Positions 13,680 through 28,503 are shown, counted from the first letter of the stretch. The stretch: 64,000 nt of DNA from Pithys albifrons albifrons (GCF_047495875.1 NC_092461.1:68436299-68500298), one strand, 5' to 3'. Translations and numbers: made by a program. The notes: generated by a model from the sequence alone, not told the origin.

Positions 13680-14440
13680 ATCAGCCATCACATGAGGTCT
13701 GGCTGACCCCTGGGACTGAAGCTCCTGGAAGGCAGAAATATACTGTGAGTGTCTGAAGATGTGCGACCATGTGTGCCCGGAAGCACCACCGTCTCAGCTT
13801 GGGTGAACTTCTATGCACCCATCCGCTGCTGAGGTCGCCTGGGAGTCACAGGGCTGGGGATCCCGTGCCTACATCTTCCAGGACCTGATTGAACAGATGT
13901 CCTGGAAGCCTGCCTGGGATGTACCCACACGTCTGGGTCCATGCAGGATGTGTCTGTGTGGTGGGGATCCGCCATGTGATGTTCCTGCAGAGTGGTGTGT
14001 ACACACCCAGACCAGGCAGCGGCCCCGGGCATGCAGAAGTCCCCGAAGAGAGGATAAGCCTCCACCTTGGACCCCAGGGTTACATCTCCTCTTGGACCTT
14101 CCTGACTGTGCCCAGCACCATCCCATTTCAGCTTACAGGGACCTTTTCTCATCTGGAGAGAGGGACAGTGTTCTCCCTCTTGCAGACGGGACAGTCTCCA
14201 AGAAAGTGTTACCTTGAGTTCACTCAGGATGAATAGGGATTTGGGCTCGCATCATGGTCACAGAGCTCCAGCTAACAGCCCCTGGCACAGAGGCAGACTC
14301 AGCCTTCCTTTCCATTCCTGCCTACCAAGAGGAGCAGGAAGCTTTCACTACAAAATGCCCAACTGGAGTGTGTGTGCATGAAAAGCCTACTTGTAGGACA
14401 CAGATGAATTTGGAGATGTGTTCCTGTCTTCAGTAGCAAC
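13680..14440. other. GC-richer block with overlapping open frames, unexplained
   Basis: This block is clearly GC-richer than the AT-rich sequence on either side. Four frames stay open across its middle: plus 13813-14217 (134 codons) and 13889-14236 (115), and minus 13811-14152 (113) and 13869-14126 (85). None has a domain I recognise. Openness on both strands suggests composition (few TAA/TAG/TGA in GC-rich DNA) rather than coding. It may be an old repeat, a retroposed fragment or a local part of the candidate 3'UTR. Confidence 0.4.
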
Positions 14441-14632
14441 AACCTAAGAACATCTCATTACTAAATGTGCAGTGTGCTGGCTCTTCTGAGTCCTACTATT
14501 GGATCCCTCTGCTGATGATTACAAAATGGATATATGCAACTTGTTATCACGAATTCTTCACTAGGAACCTGTTTTAAAGAGCGTCACAGCAGGGAGCATC
14601 ACAAACTGAAATAGTTGGGATATTTGATGGTG

Positions 14633-14671
14633 GTTTTCTTTTTTTCTTCCTTTTCTTTCTTTTTTTTTTTA
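14633..14671. repeat. Polypyrimidine (T/C) tract
   Basis: Low-complexity run of T with interspersed C. No associated element is recognised. Confidence 0.75.
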
Positions 14672-17600
14672 ATTGGCCTGTGAAAAAGTAGGTTTTGTAC
14701 TTCTGAAGTGTGCATATACACCATATTTCATTTTTATTTTCTATTAAACAAGGAAATGCTGAAGCCCTTTTTTTTCCCTTTTCCCTTTAATGTTGCCTTT
14801 CTAATGTCCTTTTATGTTGATAATAATTTTCAAACGTAATGTGTGATTTTGACAAACTTCATCTCTAGCAGCCCAAAATGAGGAGTCACTGATGTTCATG
14901 GAGTGCTATGGTGGCAGAGCTGGTAATAGGCAATTATGTTTACACATCCTACACATTGTGGCCTTTTAGTTTTTCCTGCTGGAACTAAATGGAAAACTAG
15001 AAGATTGGATTGTGAGATTTCTAGATTTCTTGATGTATCATGATATTACAGCTTTCCCCAAAATGTTTGTTAGGAGTTTCTGCTCAGTTGCTGAGATTTT
15101 TTGAGCATGAGAGGAAGTAGGGCTGTGAGAATCTCAGTTTCTCGGAGAAGTCAAGGCATTATAACTTTATGTAAACTTAAGCAGAAAAAGATGCTCTGAT
15201 TTTGAAGGGGGAAGAAATATTTTCCAGGCCTGATCTCATGAAACACAAAGATGCTAAAAGGCACACTTCAGGAATGGATGTAAAAATCTTTTTTCTGCAT
15301 GTGAAACAAGAGTAAAGGCAATCCTTTGTTTCCCCCATGCATATCAGTTTGCAGAGGATAAAAAACTAAAACATGATTATTTGAGGACTGTACTGCACCA
15401 CCTATTCAACCTGGGTCCTTAGCACTAACCTCTACAGCCTGAGCATCCAGCTTGATGTTTCAGTGTGTTGCCATTGCAAGTATTTGACATACATAGTCAT
15501 TCTCTTCACTGTATCACAACTTTTATTTCCACCTTTTCTTTCCAAATACAAATAATATCTCCAAGTTTCATTATCCACAGTCAACATCTGCCCCAAAAAG
15601 AAGCAATCCTCCTTCTCGCCACCAATTCAGTTGTGTTAGTGGAGAAACTGCAAGAGAAGAGGATCTAACTGCACCTGCCTGATCCTTTGTGCAATTGAAC
15701 TGCCTCTGTTCTCATCCTGTGTGACCCAGAACTAAAGAAGGAGGTGGGATATGACAGGATCCAGATGCTAGATCCATTTACAGGGGTTTCAATGGTGAAG
15801 CACAACAGGCAAGTATCATAGAGGGCCAAGGTGGCAGCCTGGGAGGGGAAACAGAAGATTAAATTTCACACTCCAGTTTGTCCATTTTTTCCCCTGGAGT
15901 CCAGTGACTTAGGCTTTATAGAAAGAAGTATATTCTTCTTGAAATTGAAATGTATAGCTCAAAAGATAGTTTTCTTTCATAGAAAATATTAAAATATAAT
16001 TAATATATTCATAAGCCATCTGAAAATTAAAAAAGACATTTTAATTCATCCTGGAATCCAGCCAGGTATCTTGGCCTCATCCAGAGATTGGAAGACCTAG
16101 AAACGCTTTAGTATTATTTACAGTGGACTATTTTTTTAATATAAAGTCTGATACTGCTTCCTCAGACATTCTTAATGACTTAGTCTAATATGTATTTGTT
16201 GCACAATGACTGACAGTCTCACTTGTTAGTAAAGTTCAAGTGCACTGTAAAGTAGTTATTAAAGACATTCCTTTAAAAAACAAATTTTATTTAGAGGGAC
16301 ATTGTGAAATTTAAAAGCAAAATGCCCATGTGGTTTCTCCTGGGACTTACTGGACTCCATTAAAATAAAGTAATGCATTTGCTATGGTGGACCTTCAGAG
16401 AGGTCCTTTATGATTATAAACTGCCTGTAATCAAAGCAAATCCCATAATAAACGCTCCTGTCCAGAGCACAGGTGTAACTATGACTTATTGACATGTGCA
16501 CCATGCAGAATTTTTCCATCAGTCCTTTAAAACTGTCTTTTGGTTTGTTTCTTTGCTTAGCTGAAGAAGGTTTTGTAAGCACAAAATGAAGCACTGGTAT
16601 GAAGTCTGTCTTTTAGCATCATTTACCTCATGTGAAATTGCTTTAGATGGCTCACCTGTTTTACTAATAGCCTAGAAACACTTTTGCACACATTTCCCCA
16701 AGCCAAATCAAATTCACTGGATGACCTGAAAACAAACTTTGAGTTCTGTAAATTAAGAGGTGGAGGGTGGAAGAAGATGCAAAGTAGTTAAGTTTATCTG
16801 GGTATACATTCTCTTGTAATTGCTGAAGAATATGCTCTTTTTAATTACTACTGGATTAATTAATATGATTTGTAGGAGTCTATGGACATCCAAATGTCCA
16901 ATGTGAATTAACTGACATGCTTCTTGCACATTGCAAATTTCAAGAGAACAATGTACACTGAGGAAGAACAGTAAAAGTTGGTTTTACTTTACTTTTTTTT
17001 TTCCCCAATACAAGAAGATTACAGAGAGCTGCACATAGTTTCAAAGCACAGCTGTACTCTGGAAAATTAATATAAAATAAATATGGTAAAGAACAAAGTT
17101 TATTGTGTCCCAGAGGGTTCCACTTCCACTCGGCTTACAGTGAGAAGATGAATCTCCCATTTGCTAATGCCACAGGTCAAATCCAGAAGTCGAACTGGGT
17201 TTTGCATGGCTCTGCAGCATAAGAAATAACAATTATTAAGTTAACATTTTATTAAAGAGGCAGGTGAGCGAACATGGGAAGAAGGGCAGAGGCAGCTGCT
17301 GCTGTAGAGACAGCCTTATATATGGAATGGCACCTCCAGGAAAATACCGTGATGCTCATTTGTTAGAATAAATATTACCTTGTTAATAATGCACAACTCA
17401 GAGAATAGAGAGCAAAATATCTGTCCCCTCAACCAGAACAAATTACACAGGGGACAGTTTCTGCCCTTGAGAATCAATGGGAATTGATTTAAAGGAACAG
17501 CAGTCCTGTTAAAGAAGAACTGCAGTGGGACGGCAGATCTTTGCATGCTATTCCAACATGATCCTCGTTAGTGGCTGTTCTGTGAGTCAGAAATTATCTC

Positions 17601-18850
17601 AGAAACAAAAGATACTGAATTCTAAGTTGCTATGGGCATATACCAAGGCTTTGGAATGATGAAGTAAGATCAGTTGAGCATCAAGGTATGACAACTGTCT
17701 TTAAAACAATTCCTGCTTTGCACTTGAAAAAAATACTTCAGTATTTGTAGTTTTAACTTGGTTTTCCATCTCTAACTATAAAGGTTATCCCATGGCCAGA
17801 TGTCATGCAGAGGAATTTTCAAGTTTTATACTATGACATTAGAAAAGGAAGTTTCTTAGGTAACCTGAGCAGTCTTCTCTCATTGCACGAGACCCATAAA
17901 CACAAGATGAAAATGGAAGAAAACACAAGGAAAATCATCATAACTGTATCTAGTAAACTTTGCCAATGTTTTGAGTGAATCTTTGAAGAAAACGACCTAT
18001 CAGGATATGCTACACCTACAATCATGCATGAGCCTATGGATAACACCACAGGGTTTTCTACTGAAATCAGGATAAGACTGTTCCTGCTTCTAAACAACAA
18101 AAACCTGATGATAATATCTAACATAGTTGAAAGTCCTTCCAAGTAATTTCCATGATGAACTGAGTGACAGAATACCTGAGTATGAACAAATGCTATGAGG
18201 TCTTACCTACTCTAGAGATTCACAGTTGTTCCCTAATTGTAAGTGTTCAACCACATCTATTGATCTCCATCTTCTCTTTTTTTTTCCTGCTCTACACCTT
18301 TGCATCTTGTCATGTATGTGCTTCTTAGCTGTGCATGAAGAAGTTGATATGAGGACTATTAACACTAAAGGAACATAGACCTGAAAATCCACTATTTGCT
18401 TTTGTGTGTACTATGTGACAAATTGAGAGCATGAGAAAATGCACAAGCACGTGAACAACACCAAGCCTATAATACTCCATATACAGAAAAGCCCATCTTC
18501 TGAGCCTATTTTAAACCTTATATTTTGTCTGGAAGCCATCTGAGATTTATCCTCCATAAAGAAGATTATAAATTTTTCTGATTCATAATCTATTATAAAT
18601 ATCTATGATTTCTAAATTTAACCATCAGTGGCACAATTGCCATACAAAATCCTTGTCTCCCAGGCCTTAGTTTGAGACACCTTTGTATTTTATTGCTAAT
18701 AAAAACCTCCTGTCTATAGCAACAAAGTTGTATCTAAGAAATATCTTTCACTATTTCCCTATGTGTTCCATTTACTTTGTAGACTTTTTTCAGTCAACAT
18801 CTTTCCCAGAGAGGAGAATAATTGCACCATAAATAGCATTTTGGCATTAA

Positions 18851-18930
18851 GGTTTGTTGGTTTGGGTTTTGTTGGTTCGGGTTTTGTTGGTTCTTTAGGG
18901 GTTTTTGTGTGTTTGTTTTTGCCCATTAGA
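18851..18930. repeat. 15-bp GT-rich tandem repeat and GT-rich tail
   Basis: The 15-bp unit GTTGGTTTGGGTTTT occurs at 18856-18870, again with one change (T to C) at 18871-18885, then a partial third copy at 18886-18893, followed by G/T-rich sequence. The 79-codon frame across it (GFVGSGFVGS) simply reads the repeat. Confidence 0.85.
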
Positions 18931-21382
18931 AGACTCTGCTCCTCCCTTTATCCACTGAAACAGCAGGGGCAGTTTCCACAGTGTTTCAAAAACATCTCTT
19001 AATCCTGACCAGAGGAATCATCTCTTTGCTTTTATGTCTTTGATCTCTGGCCTCCCTGCTAAGGTCAACAGTGGAGATGTTCCACAATGAAACATATGTA
19101 CGGATTACTCACTGACATACACACAAGTGCACTCTGTGCAGCCTGACTGTAAAGGGCTGTGACATCATCCTGCTTAAATCTCTGTGTCAGAAGGGGCGCA
19201 AGCTAGAAGAGCTCTTGCTGAGTCCTGTGTTGCTGTCATTGTGTTCCTCCAAGTACTAGACTCAGGTCAAATTTTATACCACCCACTTATTCCTAGTCAT
19301 TTTTATAAACTGCAAGTGCACTAACCTACATTTTTTTCTCATGGTAAAAGGATTTAAAATCTTTGCGGATCACAAGCCTTTCATTATTATCAGGTTTATT
19401 ATAGGCAACATTCTATTTTTTCCCTTCTGCTTTGTGTGAAAGTAGCTAAAATGTACCTGTGTGTTGAACAATGAATACAATATTTTCTTCACTCATTCAC
19501 CCAGTACTTAGTGCTGTTACTAAATGCGGTTATGCGTTTTGTTACAGTAATTTCTTCAGGATAAACTGTTCCATAACTATCACAGTCATCTCAAAAATGA
19601 AATTGTACTGCTGCTGGGTAGAATGACTTTTTGGTTGATAAGATGAATAGATGACCAAAAGGTAATTTGGCCAGCTGCCCACTGATTGCAACTAGAACTA
19701 TCTTGAACCCAGCAATCCTCTTTTAAATACAACACCTTGCATGTATAAAACAAATCAAATGGGTAAATGTTTCATAAGATGACTGATGAAAGTTTAGCTA
19801 GGATGAACTTATTAATACTGCATTTCTTCTAGATCTTTCTTTCCAGTGTGGGCACCTTGCTGAACACAGTTAACAATGTCTTTCTTTTTTTTCCTCCAAG
19901 CTGATTAATACTTGCTTATGGGACCTTGATTACTGCATTACAAGTCACAAATTTGCAAGATTAAAAATGTCTGTTGAATTAATTAGCTGGAAATCAACCT
20001 ATGCACAGCTTGACAAGTTCCAAGCTGTTCCTAAAAGGAGGAATCAATAGCAGCCACAAATACATGACAATATGTTGGCACTTTGTGACTATAAATAGTA
20101 GCAGTGGCCCTCTCTGCTGACAAAGGAAGATTTTTCATTGTCCACACAGTTCTGTCTAAAGGCTAAATCCTGCCCAGATTGGTGTGACAATCTCACCAAT
20201 AGCTAAAATGTTCTTAGTGAAATATCTCCTGTGGGCCAGTCTGGTAACCCAGGAGGAGCTGGAGCTGGAAGCGAGCTCCCACTTTGTCCTCACTTTCAGC
20301 CTGAGTGAATGCCGCAGTGCCGGTGCCGGAGCAATCACAGCACTTGTGGGTGCTGGCTGACAGGAAGGCTGTGTAAGTCCCAAAATGGAAATGCAGGGAA
20401 CAATGTTGAAAGTCATTAGTGACTATTTTTGAACATTCCCTCTGTAGTTTCTGCTGTTGCTTGACCCAGTCATGACAATTTTAGATCTGACTGTCCATAA
20501 ATCACATCCTATTGGAAAGTTACTAGTTTTGTCAAATACTGTCCTTAATGCTGAATGGTGACTTAGGTCAGGAACTCTAGACATATATCTGAACTTCAGA
20601 GAAGCAAGTGTCTTCACTGGCTAGTAGTCTCTCCCTCAGCTTCATGAAATTTTAAATTAATTCTTATCAAACATTGTCTAAGAAACAACCTGGGATAGAC
20701 AGATAATAATGCAGAACATACTGAAAAAAATCAGTAATTAAAATTGCAGAAATAGCTACTGTGTATGCATGGTACAGTTAAACTGGCAGGGGTATTGTTT
20801 TTAAATACATGCATTTGGAACTTATCTTCAGTACACAATCCTTGCAAGAGCAGATCTTTCCTTCTGAGAGCATGTGTCAGAAAACTGCATATGTGTTGGA
20901 TAACAAACACTCTTCAGTTAAAATGTAAGTAAATGTAAGTAAACAATACTAATTATTGCAAGCTATTTTGTACATAAAATACAGACAATGATAACAGATA
21001 AACAAATGCAACCAACAATAAGTGAAAAAAAGTTTAATTGATCCCTTTGCCATTTTCCTATATGATTTTTTCCTTAATTAAGTAAATATGATAGATCTTT
21101 ATTTTATACAAATTTTCCTCACTTTCTTTTACCAAAATACTTAAGATTATGAAATATAGCATTGGCATAGTTTCTCCATAACTTTTTGTTAAAGTGCTGG
21201 CACAATACATCGCAAACCTGTCTCAAGTAATGACTAGAATGTATTTTCCAATAATGTTCTTCTCTTTTTGCAATTATCACTTCATTGCCCTTGATAGCAA
21301 TGCTCCTGATCCTTCTCTTTTGGCTTAGAATTTAAATGAATTATTAGATTGAATCCTAATAGAATGTCAGGACTCATTGTCA

Positions 21383-21432
21383 TGTGTATACACACACACA
21401 CACACATATATATACACACGTGTATATCTATA
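21383..21432. repeat. (CA)n/(TA)n microsatellite
   Basis: About nine CA units pass into TATATA and ACACACG, then a GTGTATAT stretch. Compound dinucleotide repeat. Confidence 0.9.
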
Positions 21433-24400
21433 AATGCATTTGATACTGTAAATTTGCTCCCAAGTTTAAGATCCTAATATTTTTATTATGATTAAAACAA
21501 ACACCTTCACAGCGAGTGTTCATTATAGCATGCTCCAAACTCTGGACACAACTTCTTGTATTCACCATAACCTGGGTAATTTGCACATAACTGAGAGTCA
21601 GATCCAGAGAATCCAGAGAATCCATGTTTGGATTGATAGCATAGAGCCTGTTTGCCCTTTGCTCAGCCCAAAATGATCCTTGTTTGGCAAAGGAATGGGA
21701 TTGCAAAGGGTATGCACCTTGGGTTCAGGGAACTATAGATAAGCTACACTTGTAGCTTTGGTGCCCATACAAAGTCTGTCTGAGCTCCAGCGAAAAACCA
21801 GGTGAACGTGGTCGCAGCATTAGCAGTGCATTAGCACACAGTGCATTAGTAGACTTGATTCAAGGCAGCATGTGGAGATTCAGGCTTTGTCACAGTGCTA
21901 ACCATGTTCATACAGCTTTTGGAAGGTGAGCAGAGTGATTTTGCTTCTTTCCCAGCTGTTTACTGTAGACATTTTTCTGGCTGGATGTAGGAAATGCCAC
22001 TGAACTTTCTCAACTTCAGTCCTCAACACTAAAGGGACCAAACATGTCAAAATACTACAAGTATGTCTACATTGTGCAGGATAACCTTATGTTTTCCACA
22101 AAGAGGAAGAACAGCCTCAAAATATGAGGCAGGGAGCATTGCCCTTCTCCACAGCAGTGTGCAGCCCTATATCCTTCCCCTGAGAGACAGTAGCTAGAGA
22201 TATGAATCACTGCTAGCTGAAGAGATAACAGCACCTGGCTCTCCCCTTGATCTCTGCTTACCACTAATCTATTGCTGCAAAAGCAGTCATGAGTATTTCT
22301 GTGCAAAGCTCTATCTGATAGCAGCCCAGAGGGCCCAAATTCTTCCGGTAAGATGGGCAGAAGAATACCTGCTCAGTGGACCCTGGCAGCCTTAGGTGGG
22401 AGATAGGAGCTGAACCACCTTATGGTGTTAACAGCAAGTTGTTTCTGACCAAGTCCAGGAGTCAAATTGTAGGTGCTTGAGCATCTGGCATGAAAAATGT
22501 TCAGGTGCATCTAGTTTAGTGCAGTTTGGAGGATCACAGTATTAGCCTGAGGCCCCCAGTGTGCCTCTGCTGACCTCTACATGTGTGCTGCAAGGTACTG
22601 GGTATCTGGTCCCCGACTGTTGTGGCTTTCATCCAGCTCATGCACAAGTTTTTTCTCTCTGTGGGCTCTTTGGTGCATGAGGTGGGGAAGAGAGTACTGG
22701 ATTATTAGAAGGCCTTGCCCTGAGCAGACTTGTAGCACACAAATGTAGTCTATGTCTCACCTTAGTACTGTTATGGCTCTACAGGCTCTTCTAGACATTC
22801 AACTAGCAGCTTTTTTATGTTGAGAAAAACACTTAGTGAAATTCTGTTTTGCAGTACCTTTACACACTAGGTGGCTGAGTGGAGACAACTATTTCCTGGT
22901 CATTCCTGGAAATGAGATTTTTTGGTTGCACTTTAAAGATTCTTGGCTGTTTTTATTTTGTAATGCTTTGCATATGGAAGTTGGCCATTTATATAAAAAA
23001 TCATGTAAAACCTATCAATGAATATAGCATCAATCCCTCTGTTGTAATTACACATGAGCTTCATTCTGACTTCTCTGGCTCATGCAAAGCACTCTGTTAA
23101 TGTGCAGAAGAGGACTTTTTGCCCTGCACCTTGCACATCTGTCCTCTTTGCCCCAGGATTCAGAGTAGGCACACAGCTTACTAATGGGTACATAAGATCC
23201 GCTGCATAAGAATGACACCCTAAGCATTCAGAGCAAAATATAAGTACAGGAGCCAAGCTTACACATATAGAAAGTGTCCTTTTAATGGTGGTGCTGGCCA
23301 GCAATTGGCTTTTGTAACAATCATTGGAAATGACTGATTTCAGAGTTGCTTTTCAAAGTCTTGTTAAAAGGATCATGAAACATCAAACTTGTCAAAGTGG
23401 GTATATTCTTAAATGTTTGAACTAAAATGGAAAGAAAAAGAAATGTTTGATTCATGCTGAGCTAGCACTAAGTTCATAGTATGTATTTCTGGTTGAGCCA
23501 ACTGACATGCAGGCTCTTTGGAAAAAGCATATCTCCAGCTGGCATCAGTTTGGAGCAAGGAGGTGAGGACTTCCACTGCTGTGGTCTGAATTTCATGTAG
23601 TTGTTAGCTCAGTGCCAGGAGCCTGATTTTGTCATATTCATATCAGTGAAGAAATCTCACAAAAGTCCTGAGGTCACTAAGGTAAAACAATTGATTCAAA
23701 CATTAAAACAGTTTTGTAAATGATCTGTTGATCAGTGACACTATTCTCTGTCTCTCCTGTAAGTAAGTCTGCTCACACCAGATGTGAGAAGAATTGGATC
23801 ACTCAGCAATCTGTAGCCAAATGAAAATAATAACAGAATTTGTTTCAACAAGTTTTTACATGTAGACTGCAGTAATCTGTCGTGGTTTTTTTCGTTTGTT
23901 GTTTTTTTTTTAATTCTCAGATATAAAGACTTCTCATTTTGCATTTTATCCCTTTTATCAGAATAAAGAAGAATCGATTCAATGTTGCAATGAAAAGACA
24001 GTTCTATAAACAATCAAGGGAGGATTTCATAACAATGTCTCTGGTATATAGATGACTTTCTGCTGAGAGCATGGGCTTCATGTAAGCTAGTCTAATTGCT
24101 ACAATTAGCAAAATTAAATGGCTTATTGTGTATTTAGACAATTCTTCCAACATTCTCTATTGTTATACTACAGAATTAGAAATTGCAGTGTTGGACTTTT
24201 AAATTCATGGACACATGTTGTGATTATTTTCATAACACACACCTTTGTAGGGACCCAGCCTAAATAAGATTGTTTAGATAGATGCACAGATGCAATTTAC
24301 TCTGCTTCCCACCATGCACAGGAGCAAGAGAGGCAGTGGTAGGACCCCAGGAATCTGCTGAAGTCTTTTTTCCTTGGCATTGTGAAGGCAGTGCAGAGGA

Positions 24401-25872
24401 GGCAAAGTAAATCTCTGCATCTCAGTCACTCCAGATTGCATGGTTTCAGGGATGGAGCAAAGGGCAGTGTCTTTGGGAGCCGAATCACTGGCAGACCCAA
24501 CTAAAACTCAGCACAGCACCACTGCTGAGTCTCTTCAGTAGCTATAGGATCAAATCACAAAGATTTCAAAATTGTTTAACTTGTGTTCTAAAAAAACCAA
24601 CAGACTGGTTTTGAATATTTACTAGTCAATAAAAAGTAAATGAACATATTGCATGATTGGGAATCCCTTTCCAAATAAAGCAGCACTTGTACTTCTAGTA
24701 CCACTTATGAATTGCTCTTTTGGGGAAATAATGATGTATTGGCTAGACCATCAAATGTTTTAAACTAATATGGGTTTAATAGCTGTTCACCACATATTAA
24801 AAATTACATCTCCAATAAAATTGTAGTTTACCTTCTCTGCTTAAAAGTTTACGAAATCAGGTTGTTGAGGTCTAGCATTGAATTTTGGAAGGACAATTTC
24901 TCCAATGTTATAAAAATTAATTAGTAGAGGATTTGTTGTTTTGTCAGTGAAAATATTATTAAATGCTATCAACCCCATATAGCCCAAGCACAGAAACATT
25001 GTTCTGGCAAAAGAAATATGTTTAAATTGCCATAAACAAAATTGGAAATTATTTTTTTCATTATTAAATATGCAGCAAAAAGGGTATTGCATATATTTGC
25101 AAAGAAGTTTTTTTCAGAAATATTCAGCACAAATAACTTTTAAAATAAAAATTCTATCCTACATTATTTTATGTTTTCTGAATGAACATGGTTATAAATT
25201 GCCTCTTCTTTATCTAATTAGAGTAATGAATAGTAGTTGAATTGTCTTTTCTGTAACAGACAATTCCAGAGTCTCAAAATTTTAAGACCAATTCTTTAAT
25301 CAGATAAGTTACCATTAAACCTGCTGACAATTTTTTTTAGTTCATTAGAACGATGCTTTTATAATTCTTGCTTCTAACATAGAGATGTGATTGCTTTTCT
25401 TTATCAGAATGTAAATATGAAAATATGAACATTTTATGTATGTTTCTGTATTTTGGAATGAAATTTAAAAGGCCTGATATTTTTCTTTTTTTTTTTTTGT
25501 GCTATTGCTGTATAATTAAACTTTATTGATTTAAAAACTGTGTTAAAAATAATAGTGCATATTATTAACTATTCATAAGGCCATCACAGAATTTCAACAT
25601 GGACTATGTTTAATCTTGGCAATTTCTATAAAAAATTCTTACAGCTTTTAATGTGACTATCCACAACAATGCAAATTAGGAAACTGCCATGTGGTCATCT
25701 GAGTGCTAAGATTCAAATGGCCACCCTGTTCTCAGTACAAGTATCACTGGTGTCATGAATGTAACAGAGTAAGGTTTTGGAGAGCAAATTTTACCTTAGT
25801 GTGTAGTGATTGCTCTTCTTCCTCAAACAGCTGGATTCAATTCTGAGGACAAGGTGTACATTTGTAGTGCTG

Positions 25873-25916
25873 CATACATATATATATTTTATATATACAT
25901 ATATATGTGTATATGT
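25873..25916. repeat. (TA)n-rich microsatellite
   Basis: Imperfect alternating TA/CATA/TGTA dinucleotides. It can form partial hairpins but shows no further structure of note. Confidence 0.85.
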
Positions 25917-28439
25917 CACTCTGCACTCAGCCCCTGTTTAAGATAAGCGTTTTTACAAACATTATTTGAAAAAAGTAAAAATGTTGGGAGAGTAAATTAA
26001 GTAAATGGTAGGCATGAAACACCACATAAATAACACCTCTGTGTCCTTCCTTCCGAAACTAAACAAGAGCAAATCAAACAAACTGATCCTTGACCTTCTT
26101 CAGAAGCCTTGCAAAGCAAGCACTGGTGCAGAGCTTAACCCTTTAAGTTCTCTATGGGGCAACACTTCAGTTCTGTAGGTCCCTGTCAAAAAGCTCACAG
26201 CTCTGAGGAAGAGCAAGAGGATGAGAGGGACATCAGAAGAGGACAAGCCCTGCTGAGAGCTGTGCAGCTGCTTCTCTCCCCAGGAGGTACTGGAGGGTAG
26301 GTAGAGATTGCAAAGGATGCCCGTGTGCCTCAATCAGGCTTAAATTTCTGAGTTGTTAAAGCTGCGGCAAACACTTCCAGCTGTTTCCAAAAGAAACCCT
26401 CATATCTTGGATCAGGAAGCTTACCATTTGTCTTGCTTGTAAACAAACCCAGCAACTTCCTTGCGTGAACTAGCCTTTGATTCTGGAGAGAAGGCTCTGC
26501 TGAATTTGACAGGACAAAGGATTTGCTCCAAAAACCTTTTTGTAGCAGTTCTTGAAGTGGTATGTTTTTTGACAACACAGGAGTGCTTTTGTCTGAATAA
26601 TCAGCTATATCGCCATGGAGAGAAGGGCAATCACTTTGTACAAAGCTTCAGGTTTGTACTATCAAAGAATTGTTTTATTAAAAAAGTTATTATAGAGGCA
26701 ACTGGCCACTGCTTAATTTGAAAATACCTAAGAAACCCTTGGAGCATGGGTGTTTTCTGCTCTGTGTAAAGTTCCCTCTGCCTTGCAGAGTCCTACACTT
26801 CCACAGATTTTTTTGTTTTGAGGACCTCGCCCCAGCAAAGAACAACAGGTATCCAACATTTCACTAATAAAAAAAGTCAACAATAAAAATGGCTAATTGA
26901 ATGCATACAAATAAACATAGTCTGTGTAACCTTGGCCATTTCATAGTACAAATATTCATAATAGGAAAGACTGAAATTAACCCAGCAGCATATACAGCAG
27001 TGACTACACTGAATATATCTGACAGTGAAGATTACAATACCAATAATCAGGTCTCCTCCATTCTGACAATGCCATTTACAACAATAACTCTTCAGTTCTG
27101 CTTCGCTCTCCTAAAATGGATTAAAATAGCTATAGCAAATTCTTCTGAGATCACCTGGTGTCTTTACAAGCCACTTACATTTGAAGCAGGATCCACAGTT
27201 TATAGAGTATTCTAAAAGTACCCATGTAGGCTTTCATATGGCATTACACTGCAAAACAAATCCATAATGTGTGAAAACCAGGTTTATGTCAACCTGAAAA
27301 AGCCATTTCATAAAATTCATGGACCAATTCTTAAAATCTAAGCTATAAAGAGAATGAAATGTATTAAAAGATTTGAGGTTTATAAAAAGTAACTTTCTAT
27401 ACCATATTTTTACTTTACAAAAATATTGAAATAATCCATGAGTTTTTCACTTTGCACCAGATTTAAAAAAAATACTATCAAATTTTGACTTGCACCTTTA
27501 ATGCATTTGAAAGCACCATCAGGGGATACTTTTAACATAAAGGATAATACCATTGACTAGATTTAGGGAGGTATTTAAAACCCAAAAGCTTGCAGCAAAA
27601 GCACTCTATTACAAGAGATTCAACATAATTTTTAGACACATCTGGACACAAGTCTTGAACAGGCAGAAGAGGCTCTTCCACATAACTTGCTTATATTATG
27701 CTTCGGTGAATATACTTACTAAGAGGTGGCTGAAAGCCTTTAAAAGACATCACTTTCACCTTGGGTGGGAAAAATCAGAGCTGTCTCTACATGTTGAGAA
27801 CTTGGTTGTTCTTTCCTGCTTCTTTTTCTGGTAGGGCTTGTGCCACTTGTTATCTGTCCCTCAGGCAATACCAGCTTTGCAGTTATACAATGTTTGGCAC
27901 TAGAAGGGTATGGCATGTCACAGTCTCTTGTCACCCTTGCATACATTCACACACTGAGTCATGCATTCCCAGTCCTGAAACAGTGAAGTTTCAGTGTGTT
28001 TATCTCTTTGTAGTTTCTTCTGAAATGTCTAAATGGGGTCCTCCAAAAAGTATAGAATATGACATTTATACTTCCCTGTTCTTTCACTTTTTTTTTTTCA
28101 AATTGAACACTGAATCATGATTATCATTTAATGTATATTACTACATGTTAGAGCTCCTTATTTCTCCTGAAAACCAGAAGTGAGCTGCATAGGTTTCTGT
28201 CAAAAGTAATATCAAGAAGTTAAATTAAAGACTTTGAAATTCCACAGAAAACAAACAGTTCTGTTAGTATTATTTTTATGACCTAATTAATAAAAATTTA
28301 GTTAATTTTCCACTGTCAGCCTTACAAACTTGATAATGTATCTTTTTCATTAAGAACTATTTTGCAAACCCATTCCAACCTAAATGGTTGATTTACGGTG
28401 TTGCTAAAGACCACTATACTCCTACTTTTTCTCCCAGAA

Positions 28440-28503
28440 AACAGTTTCCAAACAGCAACACTGTGCTACAGTTTTGTTATTTTTGAAAAGGTGTGTTTTT
28501 ATT
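28440..28503 (-). terminator. XKR4: Candidate proximal poly(A) site of XKR4
   Basis: Minus-strand AATAAA at 28503-28498 lies about 405 nt after the stop codon. About 35 nt further on is a GT-rich stretch (GTGTTGCTGTTTGG). The spacing is slightly long for a strong site, so this is only a candidate. Confidence 0.3.

Noticed and set aside
21818..21850. Three GCATTAG copies near each other as a possible repeat array or CRISPR-like structure
   Set aside because: Only three short, unevenly spaced copies; no spacer-repeat pattern, and the host is a vertebrate.
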